Shown piece after piece: positions 40,922 to 55,100 of a stretch of DNA of 64,000 nucleotides; position 1 is the stretch's first letter; the number at the start of each line of letters is the position of its first letter. The stretch comes from Acanthornis magna (Eukaryota; Chordata; Aves; Passeriformes; Acanthizidae). The stretch is from the NCBI GenBank assembly GCA_036785705.1, contig JAWUZG010000016.1, positions 2,914,001 through 2,978,000 of the forward strand, read 5' to 3'. A program made the translations under genes and the position numbers. The notes under the pieces are model-generated. The model did no database searches, had not been told where the DNA came from, and worked only from the letters and a program-made list of their open reading frames with translations.

Positions 40922-43085
40922 CCTAATTCACACTGGCTAGCACCTAGCATTCCTTCCCACAGGAGACTCCCAGCTCCGACTGGCACAGGGCTGAAGGAAC
41001 CTCTGAGCCACCAGAGCTGCCAGTTCACAGCAACAGCTGCAGAGACACAAACAGCCACACAGAGGATAGGGAATGGCTCCCTCCCATCCTCCCATCACCT
41101 CAGAGGATCTACCTGGAGCTACTAGAATGGAACTGTGCAGAAACAGCTGCCAAGTGCCTGAAACAGGCCCTTTTGGGGCTCCACACTCTACCTTGCCCTA
41201 GGAAATGTCTACCTACCCTGTGCCCGTGTGTTGCTGCCCAGTTTCTGATGTGGAATTCCTTTCCTCACGCACCGCCCAAGGGGAAGGCCACACCTCAGTG
41301 CCACACGAGGCCACCTCCCCTGCCTTTCCCTGGGCTGCGGTCACACTGCAGGAGGTGCCAGAGCTGGCTCTGTTGCCCAGCTGGCATTAGCCTGCCCTGC
41401 TCGGGTACAGAGAGCAGAGCCACCGCAGCACACAGCACGGCACAGCCCAGCACAGCAGCCAAACATCAGCACCAAGTCTGGGGCTCAGCTCTGAGCTCCA
41501 CCGCCTCAGCTGCAGGCCAGGCCATGGGCTAGCTCATTTCAAGTTGAGTTACAAAAGGCTGGTGCTGTACATCACTGTGTGCCATCCTGGCTTGAATACT
41601 CTGCAGAGGAAGAGAGGCAAGAAAGGTCCTTTTTTCCACCTGCAAAGACACCTGGTGGTTTCTTCCAACATCATTAAATTAACCATTTTTAAATGCTTTG
41701 TGACTAGTGTTATTTTGCAGCTTTCCATTGGACAAGAAGTAATACTGCTGCTTCTAGCTTCTCTGGAGACTGCTCGGCAGTCAGCAACCACCTTGTTCAA
41801 GGTGCAAAGTCCTCCCATGGGACTTGCAAGAACAGTTCCAGTTCAAGCCAGTTAGATAGGCCACAGCACGGGCCATCCGAGCAGAGGGTTGGGATTTGAA
41901 AGCTGCATGCACCAAGTATTTGGAAAAGCACCTCTTAGATTTTAAATTGCATATTTTGGTTCAGAACATGAAAGCGATGTGTGCTTCAGAAGGGTTAAAA
42001 TGGCCAATGAAAATTAACCCATTTCTTCTCCATTACACTTTCAAGAAACCAAAAACTCTTGAAGGTTGAATTCTGTGCTCCAACCCTCATCCAAACTTCC
42101 AGTGAGAGAAGCAGTTTGATGTCTTTGGCAAACAGCGCTCTGAAGAGGAATGAGACACTGGGACAGAAAGTGATCTATGGTAGCCAAATGCAAAAAGGCA
42201 CATATTCCCCAAAAGGAGAGGCACCAGAGAAAGTTGTTTTGACTTAATCCCACAGAGGATCAGGAAAAAGAAAGTTGTGTAGCACTCACTTAACAAGTTA
42301 CAATGCAAATGCTGAATGCCAGGGGTTAAATAGCATATCAAACAGTTTCAGGTTAAGTATTCCCTTTTGCACTAAATAAAAGCCATTAAAATATACAGGA
42401 ATAAAATGCTCAATTAGGGAGCTTTCTATGAAGCAAGAACACACAAATACAGTGGAAAGAATTGCACAAACCAGAAGTGTAATGAGTTACATCTACAACC
42501 TTGGACTGACCAAACCTTAGAAATAACATTTCCTATCACTTTTCATTATTCATGATTGCTTGCTAACACGTCCTGTCATTGCAGAACAAACCTGACATGG
42601 CTGGCATGTGCACAGGCCCCTCCTTTATAGAAAGCTCACTAATCATAGTGTCATCGTAAGAATACACAGGAAGCGGAGACCACAAGGCCATGCAGCAATA
42701 CATACTTATACCCTACGGACCAAGTATTATAAGAACTCCTAATGTGTAGAGTTACTGTGGGGCTGCTAAGGAGCTCCTTGTTTTGCAGGTTGGTCAAAAT
42801 TTATAGACAGGTGTTACTGGTTCTAGAAGTCCCCATGCTTAAGCATGACGTTGGTGAAATGGAGAGCTGAGCTACCTGGGTGCTTTTGAAAGAAAGTGGA
42901 GGCAGTATGGAGGAATGAGGGGAGATTAAGGCAGATGTAGCACAGGACTGGAAGCGTTTGCCTTTTTTTTGGTAATAGCTGCTTGTCCACAGATATGATG
43001 CAGATGGCTGTCTGAGGTTTGCTAATACCTGATATCCTGGATAACACAGTAGTCAACACAAATTGTTCTAGGCTACAGCACCTTC

Positions 43086-43127
43086 TCACGAAGCAGATGC
43101 ATATCTGACATCAAGAACAGAAGTAGC
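43086..43127 (-). CDS. RCOR1: RCOR1 terminal coding exon and stop codon
   Basis: 42 coding nt after acceptor CCTCCAG give [13 protein letters not shown] and a TGA stop at 43088-43086. The [10 protein letters not shown] ending is the conserved CoREST1 C-terminus. The tract is one residue longer before VLD than the mammalian ending I recall (APVLDV). The exon continues downstream without a visible splice donor into the 3' UTR. Confidence 0.95.
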   Translation of the reverse strand, partial: ATSVLDVRYASAS

Positions 43128-46100
43128 CTGGAGGGAAGAGGGGGAGAAAAAGTAGATGTTTAGTTTAGAATGAATACACATAGGCTTTTTTATATCTCCA
43201 AACTTCAGCCCAGTTCTATGATACTGACAGTGACAAAACAGACAACCCTGGCACGTGGGAGGAATTCCATCAGCTTTCCCTGTTCTGAGGCACACTGGGA
43301 TTTGTTGTTGGGAATGTAAACACACAGGAATTAAGACTGGAGTTGATGCTGCCTTTTTTCTTTTTTTCCCCCTACGTCAGTGAGACTCCCCTTTTTTGAC
43401 CTCAATTTTCAGAAGCAAGGGTGTATTTGAAGCTAGTAAGAATCTCAGTGGGCTCAGATGGGAAAAGCTCTGCATTGCCAACATGAAATTCTGCTGGTCA
43501 CAGGAAAAGACAGTGACAAGAGCCACGTATCTTTCAAATTGATGGCTATGTACTTAGTACCATTGCTGCTTTGCTCCACCTCTCAATTCTGGAAGAATGG
43601 GACAATTTCACTCACACACTCCTGTGAAGGCAAGTTTGGTCTTGTTCATCTGTCATATCTTTGGACTTAGCTCCCAAATATAAGCATTTCTGAACCGCAT
43701 GTTATTAGGGTTTGTGAAGCAGTGGAATTCTGCCTTTTGAATGTCTGAAGGCCTATGCCCAAGTGATCCAACCCTAATCAGAGTAACAAAAATATACAGC
43801 ACACTGAGAAGTCTTTACTCCATGCACAATCAAAATTTGCCGTACGCTGTTGACTGTGCTTGCATGTACAATATACAGCTTTTGCACCAAGTTGTCTTAT
43901 AAATTAGGCCAAAGAGAGTCCTTGATCACACATTTTCAACACACAAACCTCTGCCAAGATTTTCTTTTGCAAGACTGTGTTAACACTAAATTTTTGTAAC
44001 TAACTTCCATCCTTAAACATCCTACTCTCTCTTTGTTAACTTCAAACCTACATGGCCTTTGGAGATGTGTTAACTCTGTGAACCTCCATCAAGGAGAGGC
44101 TGTTCCTAGAATTTCTGTCTTCACAGAAACAGCTGTAAAATCAAGGAAACTTTGCCTCTAGGTAATTCCAGAGTGGAGGTTCACACACTCATCTTGTTTA
44201 TAGCTTTCTTCCCTTCACCTGAGAGAAACCACTTGCTCAACAAAAATGAAAGAGTGGGCTTTGGCCCAGAAGACTCTGTGGTCCCACAAAGCCAAACCTA
44301 GAAGAACTGTGAGGACAGAGTGCAGGGAAAACATTCAAATGAGATAAAAGATGCATGGGGTTTCAGCAGCAAGAGGTATTAAAACATCTGTGTTCTGATG
44401 ACATACTGTCAGAGGGATGCAAATTTACTGTTCTCTTTCCACTTTCCTATAAAGTCTGGATTTCCCAATTCCCAAAATCAGTACTGCTATTGTATATCCA
44501 GATGAAGTGAAATATGCAGAGATTGAAGATTGCCAACATGGTTATTGCAAAGACTGTATATATATAAATACACACACACACCCCCACACATCTATCTGAA
44601 CTGAGCTCAGACTGGGAAGTTTATGTGACTTTTAAATTGGATTTACCTCATCTTCCTCTTCAGACATTTTAGTGGAATTATCAGGGGATTTTACAGGCTT
44701 CTGGCTATTGGTTCCATTTGTCTCCTCTTTGCCATGCTCCGCCTCCCACTCCTGTAGGACTTCATCTATGTTGAAACGACGTCGATAATTTACAAAAAAG
44801 TTTTTCACTTGCACCACAGATTTGTTTCCAATCACATCAGAGATTGCCTGAAAGTCTCGGCCGTATTTCCTGATTGCTAAAAGCAACAAAAAGAAAAACA
44901 AAAGCTATGTGTTATTTCCACAAAGACCACAAATCAAGCTCAAGTCACAGCATAAAGATCCAAAGCTGAACTTCTGTCAAGGTTTCAAGCCTTTTTCAGA
45001 TTAATCCAGGATAAAAGAAAAGTCTGAATTGGGCAAGAGACACAGTTAAGACTAGCCCTGGAGAAGAGAAGAAAATAGAGGCGTAGTAAAAGATGAGCAG
45101 AGCCAAATGCACAGGACCTGTGTAAATCTGCCTGTACTACTTGAAAAGTTACACAGGCAAAGAGCACAGCAGTGACTCCAGCAGAGTTTCACTTTCTGAA
45201 AGCTTGGAGAAGCAGACATTATTTGCAAACATTAACACAATGCAATTTCTATTGCTCTGGGAGGGGAAGGGGGAATATGTTTCCTTGTTCAAATACATTC
45301 TTTGGGCATTAGTACATGGCAATGTCAAAGTCCTTCATTAGCCACTGAAGGGAAACTCAGCTCTGAAATGCAGCAGGGTTTTGACTATCAACAACTGAAG
45401 TACAAATAAACTTGTAGTGCCATACCTTGCACAGCAAGAAGCTGCTCATCCGTGGTCCAACGTGCATTAAATTTCTGGACGACCTAGATAGCAGAATAAA
45501 AAAAAAATTAGGTAACTTCATTTATATACTTTCACTTGTATCTGAGCTCATAAAAACCTCTCAAAAGTGCAACAAGGAATTAACTGTTAGTCAAAGTACA
45601 TCATTAGCATTTATCTTTACAATTAACAAAGGTCAGAAAATTATCTCACCTCTGGAAGTCTGTATTGTTCTATACCACCTTCAAGTTTTTCTTTGAGCGC
45701 ACTGTTTGTCTGTTTGATATTCTGAATCTGAAAAGAAAGTTTCATCCCTTTAACAAGGATTAAAAAATATCTTTGGACAAGCCTTTTTCCAGAAGCCTTG
45801 GCAGGAACCTCACAAGATCAGCCTTCCAGTTTTTCTCACAGCCTGCCTTTTCCAAAAAGAAAGTTTGTTATATTGGAATAATGTAAAGCAGAAGCAGCTG
45901 GCAAATCAGAAGATCCCATTTAATTTGTTCTCCGCTGTCTACAAGTTATTTGGAGCAAGAACTGCCCCAAGTTCCAGGTCTGTATAAAGCCCAGCATAAG
46001 AATACCAACCCCATTTGCAGCAAGTAATGAATCAAAGACTGCTAAAGAGCTCAGCTTCTCCCACAGTGCCAAGAAAAAGGCTTCAGGCCAAAATACCAAT

Positions 46101-49100
46101 TCTATTAAGTTTAATAAAGAGCTTGAGACAGATCTCTGCTTTAGAAACAGCAAAATACTCAGACTGTAGGCAACAAACTCATGTAGTAAACCTGTCTTTA
46201 CTCACAGGTATTTTAAAAACATTTGTTTAAAAGGCAGATCCATCAGGGAAGCAAAAGGTACACAGGAAGTTTGTATGATACCTGTCTAAGAAAGACTAAG
46301 CCAAACATATCTGCCACTTCTAAAAGTACCACATGAAAAGGCAACCAGCTGCTGCAGATGGAAATCAGATACTGCTGAAACCAATGTCACCTGAGGAAAG
46401 TTACAGTTAAAACAGAAGGAATTCTGAACTACAAGAAAAACTAAGTGCCAACAATGCTCCTTCAAGTCCCTGCTACAAACCTTCCTTGCTTCAGTTCAGT
46501 AGTAGGCTGAAAGTAGGCTTGCCCACAGAACTAAAACACAAGAGACGTAAAACCCAGAGCTGCATTCAGAGCACAAGGACAGCAGCTTGTAAACTAAAGC
46601 ATGTAGGATTGTGCACCATCACTGCCAAGCTACAAATTCAAATTCCTGCCAACTCTGCACTCTGCAACAGGCACTACCACCAAACCCAGCAGTTACTCCT
46701 GTATTATCCCATTCATACCTGTCGTTTGATTGAGACTAATTCCATGTCCAGTTGTCTGAGTACAGTGGTAGCAGCTGTTGCGTTGGCGGAAACAGCCTCC
46801 ACATCCTCCTGGGAAAGGAACATTCCTTTGGGAGGTTTCCTCTTTGCTCTGTTCTTGGCCTGTGTACTGTGCTTCTCCTTCTTCACCTGAGGGACAGTTT
46901 CAGCAGGCGGCACCTGGCAAACAGCAGTCATTTTACAAAACTAGGTATCTTTAGGGATCCCTTCCAGCTCAAACCATTCTGTGACTCTGTGACTTTTAGC
47001 CACCATCAAAGGCTGGAGAACGACAAAACCAGTTTGCAGACAGGAAGACATTTCTGCTTTAAGTGGCATGTCATACAAACTGTCTTACACAAATCTCTCC
47101 TTTCCTTTAGCAGCTTTCAGTATTTGCAGAGATACTGTGGTTGCCTCCTCTGCCCATTCTCATTTTGGTAGACAGATGCCCAATTTTGCAGCAGTTAAAT
47201 GTTCTGGTTATTTTCAATCCTCCAAAACCCCCCTTCATGTTTTCATCAACAGGGCTGAACACACCAGTTTAACTGAACACCAGAAGGAAATAAAGTGAAG
47301 TGTGGAGACAGAAAGAACACAACTAAAACAGTTTACTGAGACTTGTTTTACTACCTCCCAGACAGGAGAAGGAATAACCCAAATGTATTTAAAGGCAAAT
47401 GATAAAGGAGTGAGGTGACAACAGAGTAATTCTTAGATCGTTACACCATTTCCTGGAAGCCAAGTTTTCTTGCATAGCACTTGTATATCAAGTGCTCCAT
47501 CAAAATGGTGCAGTTTTGCCTAAAATGAAGTCTTTTTTGGAAAAAGTATTTCAAAGACCACTTACTATTTTTATCCCTTATGTCTAAAGCAAAGACAGGT
47601 AGATTAGCCAGGATACTACACCACAGATCCTTCAAGAGCACACCTGATCCTAAGATAGCAAAACCATTTCTTCCAGAAGTTATTTTCAACAATCAACTCA
47701 TACCTAAGATTTATTACCCAGTGACTGGAGCCTGGCCAAGAACACAGAACGGAAAAAGGGTGGTAAGGAGAGAAAAAGCAGAGAGGGGAGGCTGTACATC
47801 TGAATCCTCTACTTGATCACTGCCAGCTTTAAACACATTGGCTTCAGTTGGTGCTATTGTTTTCCTCCTAATTTGCAACTACATGCAGTTTCTACACAGT
47901 TTGTGGCATTTGCTCATTAGTGAGCATTAAAGGCTTGCATTGGAAACCACACGAGGCTGAGCACAAAACCCCCAAGTAAGCATGAGGTTCTGACTCCCAA
48001 AGGACTCCAGCACAGCTGCCACAGGTAAAAGCTTTCACCCTCCTCACGGGCACAGAGGCCTGAGCCCCACAGCAGCAGCAATGTGGGCAACTGCCTGCTC
48101 TCAACCTTTTTCTTCCATCCATTAGTGCAAAGTATTCCATGAGGTATGACGCCTAGGGCAAGCCCAGAGGCAAGAGATAACTCCTGCCATTGCAGGAGGG
48201 ATACCCCTGTTTCTCTTTGCAGAGGGAATGGTGAGCAGGAGAAACCAGACTGGCTTAGCTGTGAACAAGTGAGGTAAGCTCTGCCCTCTGCTTCAGAAGG
48301 GAGCACTTTGATAACTGAGCCAGGTAAATTATTCAGCATGGATAGGCATATCAGATCCACTCATATTTCATCTACATACACTGCTTCCCAGGACCATGCA
48401 GCATGTCTCACTGCAGGTTCAGGCTGTCAGTTGACCAACATGCAATACCTGCAGTGCAAACATCCCAGAAGCCTCAATATTAAAGAGAAATGAAAGCAGT
48501 TTCAAATTACTGTTTTACAAAGTTCAAAAAATGCAAAGCTCTTTTGTGTTGTGAACAAGAACCAGAGCTCCAGCAGAAAAATTTTTGACAGTTCCAAATG
48601 CCTCTAGGCCCCAGCAAAAATTGGAACAACTACTCTGTCCTGGAAACTCTTCTTTCCTGGCCACACGCATTTCTCTCTAGAATTAAATCAATTTTTGAAA
48701 ACCAGAGAGAATTAAAATACAGGGATTTAACAGGGATTTAGCAGCGCTCCTGTTTATTTAGATATTGTCATTGCTATCCAGTGTGGTTCAATCTTACAGA
48801 CCCCTTAATACAAAGTTTCCTTCCTCAGATTTCACTGTGTAAAAAGAAGATCAAGCTATCTCAAATTATGTAAAAGCAGAGGATGAAGTGGGAGGTACTT
48901 CCAGGAACAAGGAAGATGTAAAGAAAGTAGGTCTAGGTCATGACCTCAGTATTATGGAGTCACTATGAGAGGAAATCCGAACAGTTGCACTAACACTGAA
49001 AGTAAAAAAGAAAAAAAAAAAAAAAAGAGGACTCCCCCTCCAATGATCCCCAAAAGAGGAAACAGATGAGAGATTTCAGATACTCTGAGAAATCCCAGTA

Positions 49101-52100
49101 TTACTGGGCAAGTCAGATAGCAACCAACATGTTTCAGAGCTGAAAAAAACCATCTCTGCAGGGCTGGGACAGGGAAGTTCTTAACCGTAAGAGTCCTGGG
49201 GCTGCTGGCCCATCATAGCCCCTGCACGTCTGACCACATCATTAAAATAAACCTAATGATCAAGAACAAACTTATCCCCCTCCTGGTTACCTGTTCCCTC
49301 TTTCTCAAGGCATTTTGGTAAACCCTGAGTTCAGGTACTGTAAAATCAGAATCATTGAATCATTATGGATGGAAAAGACCTCCAAGATCATGGAGCCCAA
49401 CCTCTGACCAAACACTACCTTGTCAACTAAACCACAGCACTAACAGCCATGTCCAGTCGTTTCTGGAACACCTCCAGGGAAGGTGACACTGCTATCTCCC
49501 CATGCAGTCCATTCCAAAGCCTAACCATCCTTTCCATGAAAAAATTCTTCATTATGTCCAACCCGAACCTCCCCTTGAGGACATTTTCTCCCATTCTGTC
49601 AGTGGTTGACTGGGAGAAGAGACTGACCCTCACCTTGCTACAACCTCCTTTCAGGTAGCTGTAGGGAGTGAGAGGAGAGACTCTCCCCTGAGCCTCCTCC
49701 TCTCCAGACTAATCTCTGACCAGGCTGTGAAGGCTGTCAGCTTCATTTTGCCCTCCAGCACAATTCCTGTCCAGAAGAGCCCCCACAAGGCTGCCTGCCA
49801 TGGCATACACAGCCAGACTGCATAGGCTCCATGAGTTTCAGTTTGGTTGGAGTGCCATGGCCTTGTACCAGTGTAACAAGGAGGGCACAAAGCCTCCTCC
49901 CACACTAAAATTTTCTGCAAAAATGTCTTGATGGTAAGTGTCCAAACCAGACTTCTGATCTGGTTTGGCCTTACAAGAGACGCAGCCAAATTGGTGAAGA
50001 GTTATCTTTCCCTCTTCTGCAGCAAGTTCAGAACACATTAGCAATGTTTGGGAAGGAAGAAATAATAAAGGGGGTTGAAGGGAGCTCTTCTACAGATACA
50101 AGCTTTTGAAGAGTTTACAGAAAAATCTAAACTGTAAATTTATTAAAATAACAGGAAATGAGACAACAGGATCATTTACAAGACACTATAGAGCCGCACT
50201 ATGCAGCTGCAACTTAGCCAAGTGAGAACCCTTCCCGTTTAGGTGTTGCTGAGACTTCTGAGAACTCAGTTTCTTGTCAGGACTAATACAAAAGGTTTCA
50301 CATCCACTCTGCCCCTAGGAAGACATCAAGGGTGCTGGTTCATTCAGTGGAAGTAGCAGCTAAACCTTCCTGGAAAGTCTAGAGAGCACCCACACATGGG
50401 TGAAGAGCAGATGGGAATGTTGTGATTTTCAGCTATTTCCATTCAAAATTATTTGTTGGAGAAATTAATCTTACTGACAGTGACTGACAAAACTGTTGCT
50501 CTGGGACTTTGTTTTTGACTGTGTGGGATCATGTTTTTAAATATTTCTAATGTGTTTTCCCTACATATAACCTTAAAAAAAATTTTAGAAATGAAACAGA
50601 ATGACAGTGGGAGAGAAATCAAGCTAAAAGAAATCAGGAAAGGGAGCTAACTTCAAGGAGAGAAGGCTTTAATGAAAGCATCTTCCTGTATCACTCACAC
50701 ATCCAACCCACACTGCTGCTGAACAGAGAGGTGTTTTTATTTAGTAACAGGTAACCTGCAGGTTATACACACAAAGATGAAGTACACGCTTTCATGGTGG
50801 GCATCGCAGACTAGGTTTTCAAAACTGTTGTGCTTGTGTCACTATTTTCATCCAGAACTCTATGCCCACTTAAAATGAAGTACTTGAAGTGAGACGCAAG
50901 TACTGCATTTTGAGTTGACATAACAACAGGTTAAGGCCACTCTGCCAGACAAAATTAACTGATCACAAAAACTTTCTCCTTTACTCTTCACCAATATAGC
51001 TGCAATCCTCATGCTACTGAAATCAGAACTATTACTGGGGATTTCAATACATCAGAAAATTACCTTAGGGTCTAATGTGTACATGAACATGCTTTTGTTG
51101 GTCCATCTAGAACAAAAGGATGGATTTCCCCTCCACCAAGCCATCTCCACAGGGAGATGAGCTTCTGCCCCATCTCCATGCAGTTAGGTTGATGTAAATC
51201 ACTGAGGGTGGTTTAATCTAGCACAGCCAAAGGGAGAATAAAAGAGACTGGAAACAATCACACAGTACATTATCATGGGATGGTAAAGTCTTAAATTTTT
51301 CCAGCTCCATCCATAACAACTTATTTATCTATACTTGTCTTGATCTAAGAATAATTCTGAAGACAATTCTTCTTTTCTTGTATGACAACTATACAAAGTA
51401 CAAAAGAAAATTAGATACTGTCAGCTTCTACATGAAGTAGCTAGTAAGTAAACAATTTCATTTGTACAGGGGTAAGAAAAAGAATTATACCTCCTTTTTG
51501 CTCTCCTTGTTTTGTTCAACTTCAATGTCAATAGGATTATTTCCATTTGCTTCCTCCATTTCGTCCTCACTGGAAGACAAAAGCAAACAATACTGTATTA
51601 GTTTGTGAGGCTCTCTTTTTCTGTAAATAGCATACTAAAACAAATGCATGAATGCCATAGCAAGCCCAACAATTTTCCTCAGTTTTATTCACAGGATGTG
51701 GGGATTTTGGGGGGTTGGTGGGTTTTTTGCTGTTGATGTTATTTAGTTTTGGTTTAAGTCAATAAATTCTTTACTCTGAAGACAGTACCTACAGGAACAC
51801 TTCTCAGCAGCGTACTTAGGCAAAATAAATCTACACAGATGAAGGCAAGAGACATGAAATTAATCCCACAAGTTATCTTTTAAAGAACATGGGACACTAA
51901 GCATTTTTACTTTTGGCAAACCGAGACAGAAAGAAAGACTTCAAAATACAGCAAGTAGCTTAAACACAGATTTCATACAACTCCTTAATATTTAGCAAAA
52001 CAGACATGCACAAGATGAACTCCCACAAGAACAAGCACAAAAAATGTTAGATTTTTCTTTTTTCTTTTCTTTTTTTTTTTTTTCCCAATGACAGCCTCAC

Positions 52101-55100
52101 ATTTCATTCTCCCCTGGAAAAGAAAAAGACGTTATCAGTTACAGAGTAATAATAGGCATGAAATTGGGGCCATATTGAAAGTGACTTTGGCACACCTGTC
52201 CAGTCTGGCTTCAGAGGAATTTTAATCAGACATTAAATCAAATGCATTTTCACCATTTAGAATTTTTGTACTGTACACAACCAAAGTTAATTGCACCATT
52301 TGAGATGATGCCCAGAAACAGAAGAAATAAGCTGATCTAATGAAAGCTTTTTTTTTTAAATGAAAAAAAACCCCTATTTTGTCATATCCAACTTTATAGC
52401 CTGGGCTGAGGAGCATCAGCTGGTGCAGGCATGTCACAGCTCCAGTGCAGGGCAAGGCTGTGCTCACAGGGAGCAGGCACAGCTCGTGCTGCTGAGCTTG
52501 GCTGTGGCACCAGCACTCACGTGGCCACCTCCCTGCTGCAGCCACATCCTAAGGAGGAACGGGCTGCCATCCATCTCCACAAGAGCAGTCACTTGTACAA
52601 GCCACTTCTGCTCTCCCAAGCCACCTGGCTCACCAGCTGATTCACAAGACATTTAGTTTGGGTAATGACAATTCCAGGGAATGAACTCCCAAGCATACCC
52701 TCCCAGCGCTGCACACACAAAGCCCCTCACATACAACTTAGAACAGCTGCTGAAAACCTGGTCCCGAATGCACTGAGAGTTGTATTAGTGACAATCTGAG
52801 GGGTTGGGGAATTTCCCTGCCTAGCTACCAAAGGGATATAGAGGTATTTGAGTGAGATACCTCAGGCTGCCTCTTCTCTTAACCCATTCTCCAAAAGAAC
52901 TTCCTTCTGTTCTCACCCAGGTTCAGATTTCAGCTTTTCACAACAGTCTTTGCTGTGCTGGTAGTTTGCTCTTGTATTCTAGTAAGTTCCCTAGACATAA
53001 GCTAGATTAAAGCCCACCCCCTCATTTCTGCACTCATAGGCACTGATTACTATAACCGAAAAACACTTCTGAAGTTCTGCCAACACCACATGGCACAATA
53101 CAACCTGAAAATCCAGGCACCCTAAACTTGCCCAGCATGGATTCCACACCCTGCGTGGCTGCACTGACAAATCCTTCGGGGGTGTAGGGGTTTGACTGTT
53201 TTACATAATGGAAGGGAAGAATAGAAATCAAACATCAAGCTGATGGCCTGGTGCTTAGCTTGCTGCAGATGTAAATCAAGTTAAGCATTTTCAATCCAGT
53301 TTGGTCCTCAAAGGTTACAAAATTACAGCACATGGCAGCCCATAGAGTTCTTTCCCGTTCACCAGATGGTCTGAGGTGCTGCTTTTCCTAGCAAGCAGGC
53401 ATAGGTACTGAGAGGTGTATTTCTAAATTGCAGTAATTTCATTTACGAGCATAGAACAAAAATAGAGAGGTAGTAGTAAAAGCCCCTAAACTACATAGTA
53501 AAAGACGAACACATACTCCATATAAAACATTTCCTCACCCCCCCATAAATTAGTAGGAAAATGGAAACATTAAACAAACAAAAAAACCCCAACAACGAGG
53601 ATGGGGAGCAGAAAAATAGACAGCCTTTGCAGAGAAGAGAAAAGAACAGAATGGAAAAAGAGACTCAGGTCAAAGAAAGCCAACCAAACACTGGGCAAAT
53701 TGGCTGGCAGTGTTATCCCTGGCCCTGCCTGCTAAGCAAGTGTTGCTGACCTAATGGAGAGATGGGAGAGGTTGAGTGAGTCATTGGTGTAGCAGAGCTC
53801 AACCCTAGAAACACATTTCTTCCCCATTCCCAAACAGGGCTTGCTCATATGTAGTGGAGCCAGCAAACAGCCAGTTGGGAAATGCAACAACTCCTTTGAG
53901 GGGAAAGGCTTTTGCAGAATTTGCCCAATTATGTTAGAAGTCTTCCAAAGGCAGGCATACCTCAAGTTTGGTCTGCAAAGACATTAACTGCATTTTAGAG
54001 AAGGTTGAGAATGCACCTCCATCAAGCAGATGGAGTTGTTGCTGTTCAGAAGGGTTGTTTTCCCCACAGTCACCTGAAACTTCTGCATTTTTGAGGCTCT
54101 TTCAGCTCCAGAACCAGGTGAAGTCACCAAGTGGCAGTAATTGTACAGATACTTACAGCAATATGCACCAGGCCACTGGCTGACTTACCTTCAAGGGCTT
54201 GCATGGGCATCCAGGAGGGTGAGCTTGCAGTAAAAGCATGAGTCAAGCTCATTTGCTAAAGCTCAGTAACTAATGACCTCCCGAACACCACCAGCCTCAC
54301 CCAAACCCCAACGCACCCAGCGCTCCCTGGAACAGCTCTGCCAGAGAGCTCATCCTAAGCTCCCCTCTGCTACCCTCTTCTCAGTCACTCCAAAACAGAG
54401 CCTTCATCTTTCTCAGAGAACAGAGCTTGGCCTGGCAGCCTTACTCTGGCCACAGTTTTCTAAGAGGCAGGAGAGGAAGGGTCTGTGGGTGTATAGGCAC
54501 AGGCTGAGAGGGGTCCTGCACTGGAGCCTGTTTCCTGTATCAGGTGCACATTCCCACTCTACTGAGCATCACACGGAGGAAATAACGGCAGATTCCATTT
54601 CTTTCATTAATTCCTTTTACCATCCTGCTTATCAGCTTTTCTGGCTCTGCTGACAACAGTGCCAATCAGATTGTAAACAGCTTTAATTTCAATTTCCCAA
54701 CCCTCAAGCGGTATCAGAGAAAAAGTTCTAGAATGGTGGGACTGCAACCAGTGCACTAGAAGGCAAGCAGGAATTGCACAGCGTCAGAAAAGGGAGCGCA
54801 CCTCACTGCCAACTGCCTTTTGGCTTTAAGCAAAGTAAAACATGCACAGCAGGGAAAAGGGCTGGGGAAAGGTGTGGTACCAGGAAACGTTTTGGGGAAA
54901 ATCCTTCATCTAGTTTCTCACAAGCTAAGAGGAATTTCTGGGATAGACTAATGAAATCAGTGTGCAACAATATACAGCCTTTCTGCTTGCAAACCTACCT
55001 TTCCTCACGTTCCCTTTTTTGTTTACGTGCATGACGGTCCATCACACTAGTTTTAGTCCTTGTCTTCTTCCAGGAGTAGTAAAATTTCACCAGGCTGGCT

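Larger units (their letters stand above)
38722..43085 (-). other. RCOR1: Probable RCOR1 3' UTR (about 4.3 kb)
   Basis: From the stop codon the minus strand runs about 4.3 kb with no recognisable exon or interspersed repeat, to a pair of AATAAA signals at 38776-38771 and 38749-38744. The distal part (38.7-40.6 kb) is strongly AT-rich and non-repetitive, as in conserved 3' UTRs. The middle (about 40.7-41.9 kb) is more GC-rich. The mammalian RCOR1 3' UTR is also several kb long (recalled). The end point is inferred from poly(A) signals; transcript reads would be needed to set it. Confidence 0.6.
44877..46718 (-). other. RCOR1: Three short RCOR1 introns (549, 166 and 991 bp)
   Basis: The introns are 44877-45425, 45484-45649 and 45728-46718; all start with GT and end with AG on the minus strand. 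The coding exons between them carry the coiled coil and SANT2 start. I see no repeat or RNA gene inside them. Confidence 0.9.
46914..51490 (-). other. RCOR1: RCOR1 intron between acidic linker and LSD1-binding exons
   Basis: 4,577 bp, GTATAA...TTTGCCAG. It carries two CR1 fragments (46941-46993 and 49340-49712) and an A-tract (49009-49026). The remaining sequence shows no ORF with family resemblance. Confidence 0.9.

Noticed and set aside
50752..50765. 14-bp perfect palindrome TAACCTGCAGGTTA
   Set aside because: A few 14-bp palindromes are expected by chance in 64 kb; no associated feature.
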